A stretch of 64,000 nt of DNA from Mansonella perstans (lineage: Eukaryota > Nematoda > Chromadorea > Rhabditida > Onchocercidae). The translations under genes were made by a program, and so were the position numbers. A model generated the notes under the pieces. The model was not told where the DNA came from, made no database searches, and saw only the letters and a program-made list of their open reading frames with translations. Below are positions 61,587 to 64,000 of the stretch, in pieces; within the stretch, counting starts at the first letter, position 1, and each line of letters begins with the position of its first letter. The stretch covers positions 186,001-250,000 of the forward strand of contig JBAMDO010000052.1 in assembly GCA_037074765.1 (NCBI GenBank), written 5' to 3'.

Positions 61587-64000
61587 TATATACAATGTCA
61601 AATCCATTGTGCAGCATTGAAGCAAAAACAATAATTATCCAGAATGTTCTTCCTACCTTTTTTGAACTGTTTCACAAAGGAATGGGATATTAATAAGTGA
61701 AGGGTATAGTCACATCAATGAATGAGTGCCAGTTTGTCAGTGCAGTTCTTGTAAATATCGACTTTTTGATTATAGTTTTCGAATTTTATCAGCAACTTTT
61801 TTTAAAAGCACACAGGTTGTGAATTTTTCATAGCGGCGGTGGTTTTTTTTCTCCTTCTTTTGTATTTTCTTACAAGTACAATTTTCAGTTTTCTTTTGTT
61901 CTTTCTTATTCGCTTCCGGGCAATTTCTTTCAATTTCCATCATTTTAAACTTGCTTTATTGTTGTCTTGAGCAAAGAAATTAAAGTGAGTCATCATGAAA
62001 CATTAAAACCGAAAAATTGTACAGTGTATAGTGAGGTAGTGAGTGGAAGAAAAGCGATAATTTAGATGATTGATATTGCTCTTTGATGATGATTTTCTAA
62101 TCTCTCCGAAAACTATAATGATGTTTCTTTAATTTTTGACAATTCTGGGAACTTTTGCAAAGTTTACTGGAAAAGCATGTGAATTTATCTTAGGTGATTA
62201 GAATATACATAGAACACTTTTTTTTTAGATCAGATTTGAACTATTTATAACTTCTTTGTTTCACTATAATCCATTAATAACATCGCATTTCTGCTATTTG
62301 AAGTGTTTTTCCTTTGTTGATAGCACCAAAAACAGTCAAAGTCATCCCACTGCTCGGTTATTCAAATTTTCATTTTATCTTGAAGTTATATCTAAGTAGT
62401 AAGTAGCCTTCCTTCTCATCCCTTCCCACTCATTTTTTCACATATCTTTCCATCCATTCTGCATTCACAACTCCGCAGCATATAACTTTCAAAATGTATT
62501 TATGCAGTGATGATTCTTTTTTTTTAATCTAAGAAAAAATTTTCAAAATTTCATTCATTTTCGGATGTTAATTCATACAAATTTAAAATTTAAACACTGA
62601 CAAAATGTGATGTACATTACCTGGAAAATGTATGTCATTATTGATATCACATACATACATACATACATCTCTCTTTACTAGCTTTTTTTTTCTTCACCAC
62701 TAAAAAGGAAAACAAAAATTATTGTGCACTGAAAAAAGAGAGTGTGCTGTGTGCATTTGTCATTCTGTTTAGAGTAGTGCTGTAGCATCAACTATTACTT
62801 CCTTCAGCCTATTTTGCTGTCAATTTGTTATGTTGATAAGTGATAAGAGTAGTATGACATTTTTTTTTTTACTTAAAAACAGACAAAAAAGAAAAAGAAA
62901 ATAAATGCATAGAAATATACACCCGTTTTAGGAAAAATATTTTAAAAAAATCTCCCAAAAAATAATCGAAATTTTAGCTCTAAACTTCATTGTATTAATT
63001 TTACTGCAATATATAAATTCTGAAATAGTTAACTTGGATCGAAGTTATACTCGTAGGACGAAGTAAGATTCTATGATCATCATAAAAAGCTGATAACAAA
63101 TCATATTTGATACATAGATGATGATACAGTATGCTTCCAACTAGAGAGCTGGAAAATCTTGACAGAGAATTATACATAAGTTAAAAATTCCTAAGGAATC
63201 ATGAAGTATATTTTCAAAATTCTCAACATTTGAAAAATTTTTCTGAAGAGAAGTTATAAACATGTAGAATAGAATGAAAAAGATCGGCAGTGGAAAAGGT
63301 TAATTCGTAAAATGATACAGGATCGAGAATTACATGATTAAATAGCACAAAGATGTCATGTATTTCAGTCTGAAATAATAGAGGAATGGAAAAAAAGTTT
63401 TTGGATCTATTAAAACAGACTTTATCTCATTTATTATGTCCTAAGCAATCGAAGAAATGTGAATAAAGAAAAAATTTTTGGAAGTAATGTGATTGACTTG
63501 CCGGTAGCAAGATTGAACAGTAACTACTTGATCATTTAACAATTTAAAAATCATTTTTCTACAGCTATTAGAGTTAGATAAGGGAACAACAAAGTGGATG
63601 AAAATCGAGACCAGAAGAGCATAAAATTATTATGGCTTTTTTGTCAAGCGTTTTTATCAGTTCACACAGTAGGAAAGATTTTTTTTTGTGATTTGAACAT
63701 GTGCAAAGCGAGCAATATTTCAAATGAACAATTACGCGAACATAATCTAATAAAATTTTGAGAAGCATGCACGTTAAGTAAAATAGTCACTCCAGTGGTG
63801 CCTCTCTTGAGGTGAATAATTTTAACTGGAGGTTTATGTACTTGAAGATACTGAGATTATAATGCAAGCGCCTTTTTGAGAAGTTTTTCAACAATCGAAT
63901 TTTCCATTTCGTTATCTAAAAATAAAATTAAGAAAAAAGAAGTGCCCTGGAAAGTTTTTTAATCATTAAATCAGTCATATGTACAAATAATATCCTTTAC
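61587..64000. other. 3' flank of SMIM14, no further gene seen
   Basis: About 2.4 kb of AT-rich DNA. It includes a short (ATAC)n run at about 62648-62667 and several poly-T runs. No coding exon, tRNA or rRNA was recognised. The SMIM14 3' UTR must lie in the first part. Confidence 0.5.

Overview
The window is nuclear DNA of a nematode, most likely a filarial worm. It is very AT-rich. Its genes are split by small introns with short T-rich acceptors of the TTTTCAG type, and the proteins are animal orthologues. A decayed piece of Wolbachia 16S rRNA is embedded at about 34.37-34.81 kb, as expected for a filarial lineage that carries, or once carried, Wolbachia. I cannot name the species.

Layout. 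(1) 4.1-9.9 kb, plus strand: rhotekin-like protein (anillin homology and PH regions), with 5' exons not found. (2) 10.8-14.1 kb, minus: the proteasome lid deubiquitinase Rpn11/PSMD14, seven exons, one with a 3' splice site that is not AG. (3) 14.33-14.65 kb: a 78-bp tandem repeat in the divergent promoter interval. (4) 15.0-18.7 kb, plus: a p55/MPP-type MAGUK, ten exons. (5) 20.2-25.2 kb, minus: a biogenic-amine GPCR, probably 5-HT1/SER-4-like, eight exons. (6) 25.2-36.4 kb: gene-poor AT-rich DNA with the Wolbachia 16S fragment. (7) 36.4-38.5 kb, plus: Rab18, seven exons, one GC-AG intron. (8) 38.5-47.5 kb: gene-poor DNA with microsatellites and a 37-bp tandem repeat. (9) 47.5-49.4 kb, plus: actin, five exons. 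(10) 50.7-57.7 kb, plus: FANCJ/BRIP1 (DOG-1) Fe-S helicase, 21 exons, with an 88-codon antisense ORF in one intron. (11) 60.6-61.6 kb, plus: SMIM14, three exons. (12) 61.6-64 kb: no gene seen.

The genes are ordinary conserved housekeeping and signalling genes with no evident shared pathway. Every exon model was built by hand from splice sites, reading phase and remembered family sequence. Phases agree across all junctions given, and the summed lengths fit the families: 339 aa Rpn11, 570 aa MAGUK, 422 aa GPCR, 200 aa Rab18, 376 aa actin, 973 aa helicase, 101 aa SMIM14.

The items most worth a second look are the Wolbachia rRNA insertion and its abrupt junction, the apparent GG 3' splice site in the Rpn11 gene, the antisense ORF inside the FANCJ intron with a faint CENP-X/MHF2 resemblance, and the frame-preserving 78-bp repeat between two divergent genes.
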